Shown here piece by piece: positions 1 through 6,754 of a stretch of DNA of 7,615 bases; position 1 is the first letter of the stretch; every line of letters starts with the position of its first letter. This DNA comes from an uncultured Muribaculaceae bacterium (GTDB taxonomy: Bacteria > Bacteroidota > Bacteroidia > Bacteroidales > Muribaculaceae), in contig CAJUMR010000057.1 of the NCBI GenBank assembly GCA_910587475.1, positions 1 through 7,615 of the forward strand, written 5' to 3'. The notes under the pieces are model-generated. The model did not search any database and was not told the DNA's origin. It saw only the letters and a list, made by a program, of their open reading frames with translations. The position numbers and the translations under genes are program-made.

Positions 1-1898
1 TCGGTCTGGGCAACCGCACCAACACCATCCTCCAGAGCGCATTCTTCCGCATCACAGAGGTGATCCCCGTCGATCTCGCCGTTGAACAGATGAAGAAGTT
101 CATCGTCAAGAGCTATGGCAAGAAAGGCCAGGATGTCGTTGACAAGAACTACGCAGCAGTTGACCGCGGCGGCGAATACAAGCAGCTGACAGTCGACGCT
201 TCGTGGGCTAACCTCTCCGACGATGTGAAAGAAGCCAACAACGATCCCGAATTCATCAACCGTGTCGTTCGTCCGATCAACGCTCAGGATGGCGACCTCC
301 TCAAGGTTTCTGATTTCGAGGCTATCCCCGACGGAACATGGCATCAGGGCACTGCCGCTTACGAAAAGCGCGGTGTGGCTGCGTTCGTTCCGCAGTGGCT
401 CGAAGAAAACTGTATCCAGTGTAACAAGTGTGCTTACGTTTGTCCTCACGCTTCGATCCGTCCGTTTGTACTCGATGCCAACGAAATGTCGGCAGCTCCT
501 TTTGCAGAAGATGCCACTCTGCCCGCTATCGGCAAGACATTCACAGGCATGCGCTTCCTTCAGGCTGTCGATGTGCTCGACTGTCTCGGTTGCGGCAACT
601 GCGTCGACGTATGTCCCGGCAAGAAGGGCGTGAAGGCTCTCGAAATGAAGCCGCTTGAAACTCAGCTCGATGTTCAGAAAGAATGGGACTACTGCGTTAA
701 GTCTGTTGCCAGCAAGCAGGATCTCGTCGACATTCAGCAGAACGTCAAGAACAGCCAGTTTGCAACTCCGCTCTTCGAATTCTCGGGCGCTTGCTCGGGT
801 TGCGGTGAAACTCCTTATGTGAAACTCATTTCGCAGCTGTTCGGCGATCACGAAATGGTTGCCAACGCCACCGGTTGCTCGTCGATCTACTCAGGCTCTG
901 TGCCTTCGACTCCTTATACAACCAATGCCAAGGGTCACGGTCCGGCATGGGCTAACTCTTTGTTCGAGGACTTCGCTGAGTTCGGTCTCGGCATGAAGAT
1001 CGCAACAGAGAAGATGCGCAGCCGTCTTGTCGATCTCATGACAAAGGCTCAGACATGTGACTGCTGCAGCGCCGAAATCAAGGCTCTCGCAGCTCAGTGG
1101 CTCGAAAACGTCGACAACGCTGCTGTCACCCGTGAAGTGGCTGAGAAGATCGTTCCTCTCTGCCAGGCTTGCGACTGCGACATCTGCAAGGGTATCGTGG
1201 AACTCAAGGGCTACATCGCTGCACGTTCGCAGTGGATCATCGCAGGCGACGGTGCTGCCTATGACATCGGTTTCGGTGGTCTTGACCATGTGCTTGCATC
1301 AGGCAAGAATGTCAACGTTCTCGTTGTCGACACCGAAGTTTACTCTAACACCGGCGGTCAGGCTTCTAAAGCAACTCCTGTCGGCGCTATCGCCAAGTTT
1401 GCTGCTGCCGGCAAGCGCATCCGCAAGAAAGACCTCGGCCTTATCGCTTCGACCTACGGTTACGTTTACTGCGCGCAAGTTGCAATGGGTGCTGACAATG
1501 CTCAGACTCTTAAGGCTATCCGCGAAGCTGAGGCTTACGACGGTCCTTCGATCATCATCGCTTACTCACCCTGTATCAACCACGGACTCCGTGCCGGCAT
1601 GGGACATTCACAGGCCGAACAGGCTCGCGCCGTTGAATGTGGCTACTGGCACCTGTGGCGTTACAACCCTGCTCTCGAAGACGAAGGCAAGAACCCCTTC
1701 ACTCTCGACAGCAAGGCTCCCGATTGGGATAAGTTCGATGACTTCCTCAAGGGCGAGGTGCGTTATGCTTCTGTTTGGAAACAGTATCCCAACGAAGCTG
1801 CCGAACTCTTCGCTGCCGCCAAGAAGAACGCTCAGTGGCGCTACAACAACTACCTCCGTCTGGCACGCCAGCAGTGGGGTGTTGCTCCCGAAGAATAA
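1..1898 (+). CDS. nifJ: Pyruvate:ferredoxin (flavodoxin) oxidoreductase, C-terminal half (5' partial)
   Basis: This enzyme oxidatively decarboxylates pyruvate to acetyl-CoA and CO2 in the cytoplasm and passes the electrons to ferredoxin or flavodoxin. The frame is open from base 3, so the start lies upstream; the GTG at 60 is internal. Numbering from that GTG, two 4Fe-4S ferredoxin motifs are visible, C118/C121/C124/C128 and C175/C178/C181/C185. The proximal-cluster cysteines C245, C248, C273 and C505 have almost the spacing I recall for Desulfovibrio africanus PFOR (812, 815, 840, 1071). The TPP/Mg domain shows GDG (D397), then T425, V427 and N430 in VYSNTGGQ. Oddities: the usual Trp after GDG is Ala399, and the linker before it contains C333, C335, C336, C368, C371, C373 and C376. 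About 630 residues of a protein normally near 1,180 are present. A strong terminator follows the stop, so this is the last gene of its transcript. Family assignment is very secure. Confidence 0.97.
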   Translation, partial: GLGNRTNTILQSAFFRITEVIPVDLAVEQMKKFIVKSYGKKGQDVVDKNYAAVDRGGEYKQLTVDASWANLSDDVKEANNDPEFINRVVRPINAQDGDLLKVSDFEAIPDGTWHQGTAAYEKRGVAAFVPQWLEENCIQCNKCAYVCPHASIRPFVLDANEMSAAPFAEDATLPAIGKTFTGMRFLQAVDVLDCLGCGNCVDVCPGKKGVKALEMKPLETQLDVQKEWDYCVKSVASKQDLVDIQQNVKNSQFATPLFEFSGACSGCGETPYVKLISQLFGDHEMVANATGCSSIYSGSVPSTPYTTNAKGHGPAWANSLFEDFAEFGLGMKIATEKMRSRLVDLMTKAQTCDCCSAEIKALAAQWLENVDNAAVTREVAEKIVPLCQACDCDICKGIVELKGYIAARSQWIIAGDGAAYDIGFGGLDHVLASGKNVNVLVVDTEVYSNTGGQASKATPVGAIAKFAAAGKRIRKKDLGLIASTYGYVYCAQVAMGADNAQTLKAIREAEAYDGPSIIIAYSPCINHGLRAGMGHSQAEQARAVECGYWHLWRYNPALEDEGKNPFTLDSKAPDWDKFDDFLKGEVRYASVWKQYPNEAAELFAAAKKNAQWRYNNYLRLARQQWGVAPEE

Positions 1899-1920
1899 TC
1901 TTTATTCTACATAATCCGAT

Positions 1921-1957
1921 AACAGAGACCCGCTTTCATTGGTGGGTCTCTGTTTTT
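1921..1957 (+). terminator. Intrinsic terminator of nifJ
   Basis: Perfect inverted repeat CAGAGACCC (1923-1931) and GGGTCTCTG (1944-1952), extendable by two A-T pairs, with a 12-base loop and followed directly by a T run (1953-1957). It begins 22 bases after the nifJ stop. On the minus strand the tail is weaker (TT at 1922-1921, then ATCGG), so it serves mainly the plus strand. Confidence 0.92.
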
Positions 1958-1991
1958 CTATATATATATGTATAGCCATGCTTCTGTGGAC

Positions 1992-2102
1992 TGCGGTGCC
2001 TGTCGTAATCAAGCAAAACAAGCATAAACAAGCAAAACAACCTTAAATGATAATGACACTGATAATGATACTGAGACTGAAAATGACACTGCAAATGATT
2101 AA
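1992..2102 (+). pseudogene. Possible decayed linker fragment of a DUF6291-like gene
   Basis: Read from 1992, this stretch gives CGACRNQAKQA, one stop (2025-2027), TSKTT, then LNDNDTDNDTETENDTAND and a stop at 2100-2102. The first part resembles the CGGAPRGNSNARK motif at the end of the N-terminal domain of the intact gene at 2463. The second part is an acidic Asn/Asp/Thr repeat of the sort I remember, without being able to check, from linkers of related Bacteroidales proteins. No N-terminal domain precedes it, because the nifJ terminator lies only 35 bases upstream, and no C-terminal domain follows. The alternative is non-coding simple-sequence DNA that happens to read this way. Low confidence. 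Confidence 0.3.
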
Positions 2103-2115
2103 TGTCACTGACATT
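2049..2115 (+). repeat. Degenerate hexanucleotide tandem repeat, consensus GANANT
   Basis: About eleven consecutive units of six bases (one of seven, at 2097-2103) fit GANANT or a one-base variant: GATAAT, GACACT, GATAAT, GATACT, GAGACT, GAAAAT, GACACT, GCAAAT, GATTAAT, GTCACT, GACATT. The decamer AATGACACTG recurs at 2052 and 2082, with one-base variants at 2064 and 2101. Just upstream, CAAGCAAAA at 2010 and 2029 brackets CAAGCATAAA at 2019. The tract is consistent with slippage followed by mutation. Confidence 0.75.
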
Positions 2116-2406
2116 GAAAAAAATAATATTTTTTTTAAGAAAAACTTACTGAAGTAAGTTTAAAGAAAAATACTCTCCCGCAAAGTAGAAAAATTTTATT
2201 ATGATTTTTTTAAGCTGACGCATGGTTTGTCATTGGCCGAAAGCGTCAGGCTTTAGTGGTGTGCAAAAAAAGCTTGTCAAATTTTTGTGCGGGCCTTGTG
2301 CTTAACTGTTTCTTTTGCTGATAGATGGCATTGCAGGGAAGTCAGCCCCGAAATGTTAAAAGGGATGCTTGGTCTATTTTGCAGGTGATTGCGTCTGATT
2401 GAAGGG
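2103..2406. other. AT-rich non-coding stretch upstream of the DUF6291-like gene
   Basis: I find no convincing gene here on either strand; all frames are broken by stops. It holds two inverted repeats. One is a 9-base perfect repeat, AAACTTACT/AGTAAGTTT at 2142-2161, with two central bases. The other is a longer repeat at 2212-2253, described separately. The first half is very A/T rich; the second half (from about 2215) approaches the base composition of the neighbouring genes. Confidence 0.6.
2212..2253. repeat. Inverted repeat with 21-base loop
   Basis: AAGCTGACGC (2212-2221) pairs with GCGTCAGGCTT (2243-2253), giving ten base pairs with one bulged G. No T run follows on the plus strand. 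On the minus strand the hairpin is followed by A residues, so it is not an ordinary intrinsic terminator in either direction. It could be an operator, a leader of an unseen transcript, or debris of a lost gene. Confidence 0.5.
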
Positions 2407-2414
2407 TAATTTTG
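2407..2414 (+). promoter_or_regulatory. Putative Bacteroidetes -7 box for the DUF6291-like gene
   Basis: TAATTTTG matches the TAnnTTTG element exactly and lies 48 bases before the start codon, predicting a leader of about 40 bases. The upstream TTTG at 2378-2381 is 25 bases away, longer than the usual 19-21, so the -33 element is poor. No clear Shine-Dalgarno sequence lies before the start codon, which is normal for this phylum. Confidence 0.4.
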
Positions 2415-2462
2415 CAATGTAAATAAACAAAATGCTAATTCAGAAATAACAAACATCACGTC

Positions 2463-3158
2463 ATGAAAAAAGAAAGTTTTATAATCTACTCTTCGTTCTA
2501 TCGTCCGGTTGAAATCCTCAGCGACGAACAGCTCGGGCGTCTGTTCCGCGCAATCTGTCTTTATCAACTCGGCGAGCAGGTCGAGGTCGCCGACGACATC
2601 GTCACAGCCTATCGTTTTTTTGTCAATCAGTTTGAACTTGATAATGCCAAGTATGCCCAACGCGTTGAGGCCAAGAGCCGTGCAGGGCGCTGCGGCGGTG
2701 CACCGCGGGGCAACAGCAATGCGCGCAAGAAGCTTCCTGAGCCTGAGCAGCCGTCGTCGGGGACTGCAGAGAGCCCGGAGGCGTCCGTGTCGGATGGGGA
2801 TGTTTCAGCTGATGCAGCCCCGGCCGACGGCGCCGCTGACGAGGGTAAGTCTGAGGACGTCGCTCACGAACCGACCTACAGCGATGAGCAGCGCGACCGC
2901 TATAAAACGTTCATGACCTGGATGAGTAAGGGTGCTCCCAATGTCTATAAGGCGTGCGGACGTCAAACGACGATCGGTGAATATGTTACGCTGCGTGAGG
3001 CGATGTCTTTCGACGATATGATAGATATGATACTTGCTCTCGAAAACCGCACCGACCTGCTTGGCCGCTACCGATCGCTGTTTCTGACGCTGCGCTCATG
3101 GATGAGGCGCGAAAAGGCCGCCGAGCGTAACAGTAAGTCTCGACAACGCCGTCAATAA
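2463..3158 (+). CDS. DUF6291-like protein of unknown function
   Basis: A 231-residue protein whose first 90 residues (MKKESFIIYSSFYRPVEIL, then LGRLFRAICLYQLGE and the basic CGGAPRGNSNARKK stretch) look like the DUF6291 family. I know no established function for that family; its helical N-terminus somewhat recalls phage-type replication organisers, but that is speculation. Residues about 90-140 form a low-complexity acidic Ala/Pro/Ser/Glu/Asp linker. Residues about 143-222 form a second, probably helical domain (YKTFMTWM, LREAMSFDDMIDMI, RYRSLFLTLRSWMRRE), and the tail is strongly basic. There is no signal peptide or membrane segment, so it is probably cytoplasmic. ATG at 2463 is the only reasonable start, since an in-frame stop lies at 2436. 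It appears to be a single-gene unit: a terminator separates it from nifJ, and no obvious terminator follows. The family name comes from pattern memory; the coding call is secure. Confidence 0.75.
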   Translation: MKKESFIIYSSFYRPVEILSDEQLGRLFRAICLYQLGEQVEVADDIVTAYRFFVNQFELDNAKYAQRVEAKSRAGRCGGAPRGNSNARKKLPEPEQPSSGTAESPEASVSDGDVSADAAPADGAADEGKSEDVAHEPTYSDEQRDRYKTFMTWMSKGAPNVYKACGRQTTIGEYVTLREAMSFDDMIDMILALENRTDLLGRYRSLFLTLRSWMRREKAAERNSKSRQRRQ

Positions 3159-3284
3159 GTTGCTTTTTCTTTCATCTTTTGGTTGTATTCAACTATAAAC
3201 GGTTATCAATTACAAAAAAATTAACTGTATTTATTGAGGAGATTTGCCGTTTTTTATTTTTCTTTGCTGAAAAATGATTTAAAG

Positions 3285-4442
3285 ATGGAGTGGAATCGCT
3301 GGAGTGCCCGAGTCGCACTTGAAAGCATGATGACAATGCAGGTCGGAGTATTTTGCCTGGCCTTGGCATGTATGCACATATTGTGGGCTTGTACATCGCA
3401 GGCTGACGATGCTGATGTGTTGACGCTCAGTGAGCATAACCGCGATCTTGACACATCGGCTTATCTCGATCGTTGTGACGTGGTTGTACTTGAGCTTACC
3501 GATGAGTCATGTCTTGCGTCTATCAAGGAAATTCAGATTTCAGACAGTCTTATCTATGTGCTCGATTCCAGACACAAAGTCGTGTGCTTTGGCCGTGACG
3601 GCGCCTTTCGTTACGTAATTGATGCCCGCGGGTCAGGTCCCGGCGAGTATAGCCGTCTGTGCGACATTTCGTTAGACCGACAGAACGGTATATTGTCATT
3701 GTTGTCTCCAGACAAGGTGCTGAAATATGATGCCATTGGTAATTATATCGGTGGATATTCGACCGACGGTTCTTTTCTTGAGTTGGTGTCGGACGGCGGC
3801 GAAGTTACAGCGCTGCGTTATCCTTATCCCGATGGCATTCCTGCGAAAATTACCATCTGTGTTTTAGATGGCGACGGTGCGGTCAGGAACGGGTATCTTC
3901 CGGCACACTGGCCCTTGGCTCCGTTTGACTTCGGCCTTGATAAGTCTCTTGTCTGTCAGGACGGCGGTGTCTGGCATGTAAGACGGGGCGATAAGTGTGT
4001 CTACGACGTTGCCGACCGATGTCGCGTTGCGTTTGAGCTGGACTGGCGCGACATGGAGTTTCAACCCGATCATGGCGAGGATTACAGCTATCAGGAATTG
4101 ATGCAGTTATGCCGCGATGAAAATAAGATTTTCGGAGCGTCGAATTTTGCTAAAAGCGATAAGTCGGCCTATCTGGCGACAAACTTAGGACACGCTTTTG
4201 CTGATCTTGCCGCTCAATCGATGGTGAGTTGCGTTTATCTGCGTGATGCCGCGTCCGGCGTTCTGTTGCCCCATGGCATTCCGGTCGACGGCACTTCTGG
4301 GATGATAGTTTTTCCGGTCAATCCGCTGAATATTCTCAACATCAGGATCAACGGCGATAACGCGGAGTTTCTCTCCGGTTTGCGTGGCAAGATTGACGCT
4401 GACTCTAATCCCGTGCTGTTTGTCTATGCTTTAAGAGGGTGA
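3285..4442 (+). CDS. 6-bladed beta-propeller lipoprotein
   Basis: A protein of about 385 residues resembling the 6-bladed beta-propeller lipoproteins common in Bacteroidetes, usually of unknown function at the cell envelope. From ATG 3285, an n-region with two arginines is followed by a hydrophobic stretch (VGVFCLALACMHILWAC) ending in a plausible lipobox cysteine. The mature part begins with a polar stretch, then LDTSAYLDRCDVVVLEL, a repeated pattern of strands (SLIYVLDSRHKVVCFGRDG), and the family hallmark GSGPGEYSRLCDISLD, followed by KVLKYDAIGNYI. Start choice: the frame is open from a TTG at 3234, but that leader is charged and unlike a signal peptide; ATG at 3327 or 3330 would remove all positive charge before the hydrophobic core. 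A weak -7-like TTTCTTTG lies at 3259-3266. It stands alone, without the SusC/SusD or anti-sigma partners sometimes seen nearby, and converges on the serpin gene. Confidence 0.8.
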   Translation: MEWNRWSARVALESMMTMQVGVFCLALACMHILWACTSQADDADVLTLSEHNRDLDTSAYLDRCDVVVLELTDESCLASIKEIQISDSLIYVLDSRHKVVCFGRDGAFRYVIDARGSGPGEYSRLCDISLDRQNGILSLLSPDKVLKYDAIGNYIGGYSTDGSFLELVSDGGEVTALRYPYPDGIPAKITICVLDGDGAVRNGYLPAHWPLAPFDFGLDKSLVCQDGGVWHVRRGDKCVYDVADRCRVAFELDWRDMEFQPDHGEDYSYQELMQLCRDENKIFGASNFAKSDKSAYLATNLGHAFADLAAQSMVSCVYLRDAASGVLLPHGIPVDGTSGMIVFPVNPLNILNIRINGDNAEFLSGLRGKIDADSNPVLFVYALRG

Positions 4443-4454
4443 AACGGCTTTCTG

Positions 4455-5627
4455 TCAGGAAGGAGAGACATATTGGCCGGCCATCAGCAGCGCTTTGGTG
4501 TCGGGGTCTACGATGAAAAACATAAACGGCCGGTCGAATTTGAGCTCTATGATGTCTTCGGTTTCAGGAGCTGATAGTATGAGATAGAGTTTTGTGGCGC
4601 TGCCGGCGGCGACTCCGACCTGATCGACTCCGATTGTTGACATCTGCTCGGTTCTTACATTTGTTGCCGGAGGAAACGTGATGCCGCAGTTTTCGTAGAT
4701 CGCTGTCAGATCTGACCGGCTGTTGAATTTGAACACTGGAAAAGTTATGTCGATGGATCGTGGAGTGGAGTTATCGATGATTGCTTGGAGATCTGCGGCT
4801 TCAAAACTGTTGATTGCCTCATCCAGAGAGCCATTCGCCGGCCTGACGCATATCATATGATAGCGGCTCATGGCCAGGATTACGCTTTCCAGACTGTCGG
4901 TCGAGAGATAGCGGGCGAGTATTTCGGTCTGCATGAAATTTGTCGACACGTCGCCTCCGGGGCTATGAAAAGTGTCTTTGAAGGAATTATAAAAATGGTA
5001 GTCGTCGTCCCACTGCTGGTTGAAGTAGATTTGAGAGAATACGGCAATGTCGGTGTTTGGAGGAATGGACAGATCGGACGTTTTCGCCCCGTCAACGACC
5101 GAGGATGCCATCCATTCTGCAATGGCGGCTGATGCTTTTTTCGAGCTCAGGTTGTTGTGGTGGGTTGTTGCGAAATAGTATTCCGAAAGCGTCTTGACGG
5201 TCTGTTTCGAAGGCTTTTTGCCGATCCAGACTGCATTTGAAATTTTAGTGGGGATCGGGGCGAAGTTGTCTTCCTCGTCAGTCTCAACCGTCGGAGGCGC
5301 GAGCCTTTCGATTATCGATTTGTTGGCACTGTTGAGTCCGGCTGTGCCGCCGGTGCCGAGGAGGCTGCAGATCTGATCGGCAAATGATCCGTCGATGAGG
5401 TTTGCGGTCATCGATAGCGACAGTTGTGCGTCAAACGGTGATAAGACCAGATTTTCATCAGGCGATGACTGTTGGGCTGTCCTGAACAGTCTGATGCCGA
5501 GTTCCGTCGAGTTTTTCTGAAATAAGTCGAGATCGTCGGCATGCGTTTTTTCTTGGGATGAACAGTTCTGACTTATCGAAACGACTCCGGCAAGCATCAA
5601 TGAACGTATGCAGTGATGAAATTTCAT
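4455..5627 (-). CDS. Secreted serpin-family protein (putative protease inhibitor)
   Basis: At 390 residues this is the usual size for a serpin, the suicide inhibitors of serine and cysteine proteases. It starts with a signal sequence (MKFHHCIRSLMLAGVVSIS) reaching Cys22; lipidation is possible but the lipobox (SQN-C) is atypical. Serpin hallmarks in order are NLVLSPFDAQLSLSM, ISNAVWIGK, the strand region FSQIYFNQQWDDDY, ITFPVFKFNSRSDL, and the C-terminal FDRPFMFFIVDPDTKALLMA. The hinge of the reactive loop reads DQVGVAAGSAT. If Gly338 is P15, P1 would be about Ser352 and P1' Ala353, with a P' side longer than in alpha-1-antitrypsin. Small residues at P12-P9 suit loop insertion and inhibition, but P14 is Val and the usual glutamates before the Gly are absent, so a non-inhibitory role is possible. 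It lies downstream of the phosphodiesterase gene, behind a terminator. Bacteroidales relatives such as Tannerella miropin are surface inhibitors. Confidence 0.9.
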   Translation of the reverse strand: MKFHHCIRSLMLAGVVSISQNCSSQEKTHADDLDLFQKNSTELGIRLFRTAQQSSPDENLVLSPFDAQLSLSMTANLIDGSFADQICSLLGTGGTAGLNSANKSIIERLAPPTVETDEEDNFAPIPTKISNAVWIGKKPSKQTVKTLSEYYFATTHHNNLSSKKASAAIAEWMASSVVDGAKTSDLSIPPNTDIAVFSQIYFNQQWDDDYHFYNSFKDTFHSPGGDVSTNFMQTEILARYLSTDSLESVILAMSRYHMICVRPANGSLDEAINSFEAADLQAIIDNSTPRSIDITFPVFKFNSRSDLTAIYENCGITFPPATNVRTEQMSTIGVDQVGVAAGSATKLYLILSAPETEDIIELKFDRPFMFFIVDPDTKALLMAGQYVSPS

Positions 5628-5660
5628 GGCTTGAAATTTAGATGGTTGATATTCTTTCCG

Positions 5661-5668
5661 CTAAGATA
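5661..5668 (-). promoter_or_regulatory. Possible -7 box for the serpin gene
   Basis: On the minus strand this reads TATCTTAG, one mismatch from TAnnTTTG, and lies 33 bases upstream of the serpin start codon. No TTTG is found at the expected 19-21-base distance; that region is a T-rich stretch. The site is consistent with independent transcription of the serpin gene downstream of the terminator at 5721-5764. Confidence 0.35.
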
Positions 5669-5720
5669 CGAAAAAACATGAAAAAGACAGGCCGCTCAAA
5701 CAAATTATTTAGTCAGCGGC

Positions 5721-5764
5721 ATAAAAGAGAGGCCGCGCACACCCGTTTGGCGGCGCGGCCTCTT
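5721..5764 (-). terminator. Intrinsic terminator of the phosphodiesterase gene
   Basis: A perfect 11-base GC-rich inverted repeat, AGAGGCCGCGC (5728-5738) and GCGCGGCCTCT (5753-5763), with a 14-base loop. Read on the minus strand it is followed by CTTTTAT, whereas the plus-strand side (TGTTGCC) lacks a T run, so it serves the minus-strand gene ending at 5798. A second inverted repeat, GCCGCT/AGCGGC (5691-5720, 18-base loop), lies just beyond it and may reinforce the stop or compete for pairing. Confidence 0.85.
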
Positions 5765-5797
5765 GTTGCCATGCAGGGTAGGGGTGCGCCCCTCATC

Positions 5798-6589
5798 TTA
5801 TTTGCTTCCGGGCTTGTAGGTCTTTTGGATTTCCATGAAGCGTTCGGGATAGTTGGTCGTGATGAAATCAACGCCGTTGTCGATACACCATTTCATGCCG
5901 GCTTCGTCGTCGACAGTCCATACGTTGACTTTCATGCCGAGATCGTGGATCTCTTTCACCCATTCGGGATATTTCTGGAAGATCCAGATGCCGTAGTCTG
6001 CACCGGCAGCGCCGAAGTGCTTGAGCTGCTGAGGCACATAGTCGCCTGTGAGGAAATAGACTTCAGCGCCTTTGTGGGCATACTTCATGAGATTGAGCAT
6101 GCCGTCGCGCGAAAAAGTGATGTAGTCGATGCGGTCTTCGAGTCCGAATTTCTTGGCCATTTCACAGATTTTCTTTGCCATTTCAGACTCTTGATGGCGG
6201 CTTGTGGCGACTTTCATCTCGCAGATCAGCCGGAGGTTGGGGTGCTTGAGGGCCTCTTCGAAGTATTGCTCGAGAGTCGGCACGGTCTCACCATTCTTGA
6301 GTTTCTGAGCGCAGATGATTTCAGCGGGGGTCGACTGCACGCTGTAGCCGTTGATCCAACCGTCGTGGTCGACAACAAGCACAGAGTCCGACGTCATCCA
6401 CACATCGAATTCAGAGCCGAAGCATCCGACCGAGTCGGCTTTGGCCAGAGCGTCGATAGAGTTTTGAGCTGATCCGGGAGCTGTCCAGTAGCCGCGGTGG
6501 GCGATTACTTTCACGTCGTGGCCTGCGGCGATGCCAGCCACTGTTGCCATTGCGGCTGCCGCCGCCATAATGATGCGTTTGATTTTCAT
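5798..6589 (-). CDS. Secreted glycerophosphodiester phosphodiesterase (GDPD) family protein
   Basis: The GDPD family hydrolyses glycerophosphodiesters (deacylated phospholipids) to glycerol 3-phosphate and an alcohol; the substrate here is unproven. The 263-residue protein begins MKIKRIIMAAAAAMATVAG, a clear signal peptide ending near residue 23, so it should be periplasmic or exported. Catalytic and metal residues of the TIM-barrel are in place: H31-R32 in IAHRGYW, E60 and D62 in SEFDVWMTSD, H75 in VVDHDGW, and E124/K126 in ICEMK. The C-terminal VNVWTVDD and GVDFITTNYPE segments also fit. The length is normal for a single-domain enzyme. The upstream in-frame ATG at 6661 is rejected because it would bury the signal peptide behind 24 residues and would lie upstream of the predicted promoter. 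It has its own promoter and terminator, so it appears monocistronic. Whether it feeds on host or self lipids cannot be told from the sequence. Confidence 0.93.
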   Translation of the reverse strand: MKIKRIIMAAAAAMATVAGIAAGHDVKVIAHRGYWTAPGSAQNSIDALAKADSVGCFGSEFDVWMTSDSVLVVDHDGWINGYSVQSTPAEIICAQKLKNGETVPTLEQYFEEALKHPNLRLICEMKVATSRHQESEMAKKICEMAKKFGLEDRIDYITFSRDGMLNLMKYAHKGAEVYFLTGDYVPQQLKHFGAAGADYGIWIFQKYPEWVKEIHDLGMKVNVWTVDDEAGMKWCIDNGVDFITTNYPERFMEIQKTYKPGSK

Positions 6590-6631
6590 TGGATATATTA
6601 AATGGTTTGTGATTGGTAGTTGTTCTGCATG

Positions 6632-6662
6632 CAAATATGGACATAATAACCCGCGTGACAAA
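6632..6662 (-). promoter_or_regulatory. Promoter of the phosphodiesterase gene
   Basis: On the minus strand, TTTG (complement of 6659-6662) is followed after exactly 19 bases by CATATTTG (complement of 6632-6639). This is one mismatch from the Bacteroidetes -33/-7 promoter with ideal spacing. Transcription would start near 6625, giving a leader of about 35 bases. An imperfect inverted repeat (CCCGC 6650-6654, GCGGG 6668-6672) flanks the -33 box and could be an operator. Confidence 0.65.
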
Positions 6663-6754
6663 ATCCTGCGGGCGTTATTTGGGTGACGCGAGCTGTTAAA
6701 TTATGCAAAAAATGTTTTGTATGAAATTTTCGTCACAAAATATGAGGCAAACAT

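Noticed and set aside
891..1289. A minus-strand open frame opposite nifJ
   Set aside because: It reflects codon bias of the nifJ strand; no promoter, ribosome site or recognisable domain was seen.
1057..1914. A 285-codon plus-strand frame inside nifJ
   Set aside because: It overlaps strongly conserved PFOR codons in another frame, has Ser/Leu/Arg/Thr-rich composition typical of a shadow, and shows no domain.
2047..2157. A 36-codon plus-strand frame from ATG 2047 through the hexanucleotide repeat
   Set aside because: It is low-complexity Met/Ile/Leu/Lys generated by the repeat, with no promoter or conserved motif.
2142..2161. Palindrome AAACTTACT/AGTAAGTTT as a terminator
   Set aside because: On the plus strand it is followed by an A-rich stretch. 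On the minus strand a T-rich tail follows, but no gene lies upstream to be terminated and the stem is A/T rich.
3234..3284. Upstream TTG start for the beta-propeller gene
   Set aside because: It would place 17 charged residues before the signal peptide and no ribosome site is found upstream of it.
5642..6472. A 276-codon plus-strand open frame lying opposite the phosphodiesterase gene
   Set aside because: The minus-strand gene shows full GDPD catalytic motifs and a signal peptide; the plus frame mirrors its codons, matches no family and runs through the terminator hairpin.
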